From contig NC_065556.1 of the NCBI RefSeq assembly GCF_022605725.1, positions 27,263,140 through 27,327,139 on the forward strand: a stretch of DNA of 64,000 nt, read 5' to 3'. Positions 61,092 through 64,000 of this stretch are shown here, piece after piece (within the stretch, counting starts at the first letter, position 1; every line of letters starts with the position of its first letter). The notes under the pieces are model-generated. The model saw nothing but the letters and a program-made list of their open reading frames with translations. It did no database searches and was not told the origin of the DNA. The translations under genes and the position numbers were made by a program. The DNA is from Anthonomus grandis grandis (taxonomy: Eukaryota; Arthropoda; Insecta; Coleoptera; Curculionidae).

Positions 61092-62860
61092 ATAAGGCCC
61101 AAATTCGACCCTCATCATTGGGATCTCGGAAACCGTAAGAGGTTAAATCATGGCAAAGTTGCTAAATTTGGGACTTAACAAAATGCCGTTTTAAAATTTT
61201 AAATAGTTCGGAAGATATCCGGAAAAAACGAAATCTGGAAAAATCTTTTTTATTTTTTTTATCACGTTATTTAAAATCGTATAATAAGATAAATAACACT
61301 TTGTTAAGGGCACTTTTTCTCCTCTACAAGAGGCGTTTTCATAATTAAAATACGACGTTTCGTTTTTGAGATACCATCATCAACTTTCTTTTTTCAAACA
61401 CGGCCCTGCATTTCTATTACCTTATTTTGTTGACCTACATTTTTATGATTATTATTTTTATTTTCAACCGACTTAATAGAAAAAACTGAAAACACATTTA
61501 ACATCTTTTAAAAAAAACTACTGTAACAAAAAAACAAAGAAATATATTAGTAAATATGACGTACTTTTTGTCGAATCCTACCACCTAAAAAGCTAAATAT
61601 TAATTAACACTAACTAAATTTTAATTATAATTTAAAAAAATGCTCAAATAATCCTCCTTCAACTTCGATGCATTTCTGAATCCGCCTGCGCAGATTACTC
61701 GTGACTCTACCCGTTAGATCATTCTTCCTCTTGTTATTTCCAAAGTAAAATTGTGGCGTAAAACATTTATATTTTGAGGACTTTTTTTAAATACACGGTC
61801 TTTTAAATATCCCCATAAAAAATAATCAAGAGGTGACAAATCGGGGCTTTTGGCAGGCCAGCGAACTGTTCAGAGAGGTAGCAATACCATTATGTGGTGG
61901 TGCCCTATCCTGTTGCCACCATAATTGCTGAACAATATTCAACGGCTGTAGGGCATCAAATATGTCGTTTTGTAGGAAATTTAGGTATCGTTCGGAATTC
62001 AAATTTCAAAGGCACTAAAATTTTTTCCCATATAGCCTAATCCAAACATTAAATGACTCCCGTCCCTGTCTTCGAATTTGCTGATTTGGATACGGATTTT
62101 CGACTACGCAATATTGCTTATTATTTGTGTTAAAAAAACCACTCGTGGAGGAATTGCATTCGTCCGTCCATATTATTTTATTCAAAAAATTTTCATCTTT
62201 ATGTAACATTGCATTATGTCAATTGTAAAATTCAAGCTTTCTTGCACTGTCTCGATGTGAATCTTATTGTAAAACGTGGCCTTAAAATATATTAAGGCTG
62301 CTTTCTACCTTTTTTTCGTTCTGAGTTCAAAATTCGAAAATATATAATATTTACAAATATTGAAGCACTTGTTCCGAACATCGCCATTTTTTTTTTGCGA
62401 AACCAAGCCTAAGATTTTACAAAGCGCGATGTTATGCCCTTCATACATTTATTCAATCAAAAAATATCGACGCGTTGAATTCCCTCCACATTTGCTTACA
62501 TTCGCCAGCTTATTGACAGTTGTCGTAGCATCGATAGATGAAATTGCCAATTGCAAAAATATACGGGGTGCATTAGTTAATAATAAGTCAATATTATTTT
62601 ATTAATAATAAGTCAATATTAAATACTTAATTAAAGGAAAAAAAATAAAAGCAGATTCGTATTAAGATTTTTTTTTAATTTTGGAAAATCTCAGTTTTTG
62701 CTATTAAATCGGTTCTATTGATATCTTCAGAACTATTCAAAATTTTAAAACGACATTTTGTTAAGTACCAAATTGCGCAACTTTGCCTCTATTTAACCGA
62801 CCTTGTATCTGTTACGGTTTCCGAGATCCCAATGAAGAGGGTCGAATTTGGGCTGCCCTG
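61092..62860 (-). mobile_element. Tc1/mariner-type element with long terminal inverted repeats
   Basis: The left repeat from about 61092 (AGGCCCAAATTCGACCCTCA, then CATTGGGATCTCGGAAACCG) is complementary to the right repeat ending at 62860 (CGGTTTCCGAGATCCCAATG, then GTCGAATTTGGGCTGCCCTG, followed by TA). The repeat is about 130 bases and homologous to the outer element at 34697-37991. The left tip is eroded. A decayed transposase lies inside on the minus strand. Confidence 0.8.
61640..62230 (-). pseudogene. inactivated DDE transposase of the Tc1/mariner group
   Basis: Reading leftward on the minus strand: ENFLNKIIWTDECNSSTSGF and VENPYPNQQIRRQGRESFNV (62209-62015) hold the first catalytic aspartate. 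LQPLNIVQQLWWQQDRAPPH (about 61960-61890) holds the second, and AKSPDLSPLDYFLWGYLKDR (about 61860-61800) the third. A C-terminal RRRIQKCIEVEGG-type tail follows near 61690-61650. Several stops and frame changes separate the blocks. The N-terminal DNA-binding part is not recognised. All three aspartates are visible, unlike the related pseudogene at 21570. Confidence 0.75.
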
Positions 62861-63169
62861 TACGTTTTGACCTTAACTTGTCATGTCTCTAATCTCGCGA
62901 GTAGGGCATTGGGGTTTGTGGTACGCGATTGTCGGCGTTTCAAAAAAAACTTTAAATTTATTGCTTTTTACTTTTTATACTTGAATATGCTTTTTTTTAT
63001 TTGGAATACCTACTATGCAATTCATGATTATTCAATAGAAAAGATTCAACAAAAGTATCTAACCTTTAGAGTTATGGATGCCATGGGGTTTTTTATACAA
63101 TCTTCTTTTAACTATACTCTCCATGGATTCTCTTGAAACTCTATGATAAAAGTCATTTTCTTTTGCTTC

Positions 63170-63213
63170 AAGTGCCTGGAAGAGAAATATTAATTTGTTT
63201 ATTCCAGGCAGTT
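63170..63213. repeat. short palindrome with TTCCAGGCAGTT core
   Basis: AAGTGCCTGGAA (63170-63181) pairs with TTCCAGGCAGTT (63202-63213), with one mismatch, around 20 AT-rich bases. Confidence 0.8.
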
Positions 63214-63727
63214 GAGAAAGAAAGAAAACAAGAGACTTTATACGTATTTTACTGTCTGAGAAAAAATCAGTTGAAAGCTGCAGTTCATCGATTAAGCAGT
63301 TGAAAAGAAAAATAGCTCGATTGACTTCATAAAGATCATAAGTCTGCCCTGATCCTGAGAGTTCTGCGTGGGGATATTTTTTGTTCTGAATTACTAGAAA
63401 AAAAATTAAATTTATGTGTAACACGAGATATAACGCACTTAATATTTTAATTATATTCTTTTTTATTACCATTGATGCTTTTATTGAATACATACATTTA
63501 CAATAAAAAATATTAAAAAAAAAATATATTAATAGGATTTTGATGAACATGGTTTTATATGCCTCTAAAAAAAATTATGAAAGTAAGAAAGGAGTTAACA
63601 CCATAATGTTGAATGTTGTGAAAAGTAAGTGATAAAATTCACAAATTAGCAAAGAAAAAAGCTGGTAAATTGTAACTTATTTTTTATTAAGTTATTAGTT
63701 ATAAAAAAATAATACATTAAGTATTTC

Positions 63728-64000
63728 TTAGTCACATTCATCACTCTCAGGGTAATCATGATTACTGCTGTCATGTCTCAGGTTTGTATAAAAATCGTGA
63801 CAATAGGAACTTGTATATGGCAGTAGTGCTAATAAGTCTTGATACTTCTGCTCGGTGATTGGTTTTCCTGTCTCGCTAAGCACATTAAGTTTATCTGGCA
63901 GAGTAATGTTTGGACTGCTTACATTTCTCTTCAGGCTGACCATTTTAAAATTTCCATCAAATTCTGTTTTAAAATACAACATTCCAATCTCTTCCTGTCT
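63728..64000 (-). CDS. C-terminal end of an unidentified ORF, open to the window edge
   Basis: The minus-strand frame is open from 64000 to a TAA at 63728-63730. It reads NITLPDKLNVLSETGKPITE, then QKYQDLLALLPYTSSYCHDF and YTNLRHDSSNHDYPESDECD. The last 90 residues are hydrophilic with an acidic end. A PIxxxKYxDLLxLLPYxxxxxHDFY arrangement is reminiscent of C-termini of repeated beetle ORFs of probable transposon origin, from memory and uncertain. Codon choice is less AT-skewed than in nearby chance frames, which supports real coding. The N-terminal part lies outside the window. Confidence 0.5.
   Translation of the reverse strand, partial: RQEEIGMLYFKTEFDGNFKMVSLKRNVSSPNITLPDKLNVLSETGKPITEQKYQDLLALLPYTSSYCHDFYTNLRHDSSNHDYPESDECD

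Noticed and set aside
63059..63550. 163-codon minus-strand frame
   Set aside because: It crosses a TTCCAGGCAGTT palindrome and is rich in Ile, Phe and Lys as expected of AT-rich chance frames; no domain is recognised.

Overview
The window is strongly AT-rich animal DNA with long introns, abundant Tc1/mariner, pogo and non-LTR retrotransposon remnants and many locally amplified repeats. The only well-supported host gene is a homeobox gene of the empty spiracles/E5 (vertebrate Emx) class, read on the minus strand. Its hexapeptide region (YPLYPWLLSRHGRIFPHRFP) and homeodomain sequence point to an insect, most likely a beetle; the order is inference, not read directly.

Gene layout: exon 1 of the ems-class gene (ATG at 54525, donor at 53987) encodes 179 residues plus one base. 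Exon 2 (27856 down to 27684) encodes the linker and the first 44 homeodomain residues, stopping at the ETQ/V boundary that is a usual intron position in this family. The exon carrying homeodomain helix 3 was not found, so intron 2 exceeds 27.6 kb and runs off the left edge. Intron 1 is about 26.1 kb. Positions 1-27683 are therefore intron 2, 27857-53987 intron 1, and 54526-64000 the 5' leader, promoter side and upstream flank.

Region by region: 1-12 kb holds a Tc1-type terminal repeat fragment, a three-copy repeat (1.6-4.1 kb), a 175-bp array and a 1.7-kb unit present three times (6.4-11.5 kb). 12-21 kb holds a reverse transcriptase scrap, a 217-bp tandem array interrupted by a clean retrotransposon insertion, and a 180-bp satellite of about 15 copies without visible length change. 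21-23 kb is a Tc1-like element nested in a LINE 3' end. 23-28 kb has diffuse repeats, exon 2, and a 730-bp direct repeat on both sides of exon 2. 30-33 kb is a 187-bp array. 34.7-38 kb is a pogo element nested in a Tc1-type element. 39.4-42.65 kb is a decayed LINE with a tandem repeat inside it. 44.5-49.3 kb is a large imperfect inverted repeat. 51-59 kb, around exon 1, carries LINE scraps, a 705-bp triplication and many copies of one motif ending in TTAAGTTATGCAT. 61-62.9 kb is a Tc1-like element, and the right edge holds the end of an unidentified ORF.

Two short signals recur beyond any one element: a TTCCAGGCAGTT core, often as 40-50 bp palindromes, and the TTAAGTTATGCAT motif, nearly always on the plus strand (antisense to the homeobox gene). 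Several segments of ordinary base composition between repeats are candidate conserved regulatory DNA of this developmental gene. No tRNA, rRNA or CRISPR array was recognised.
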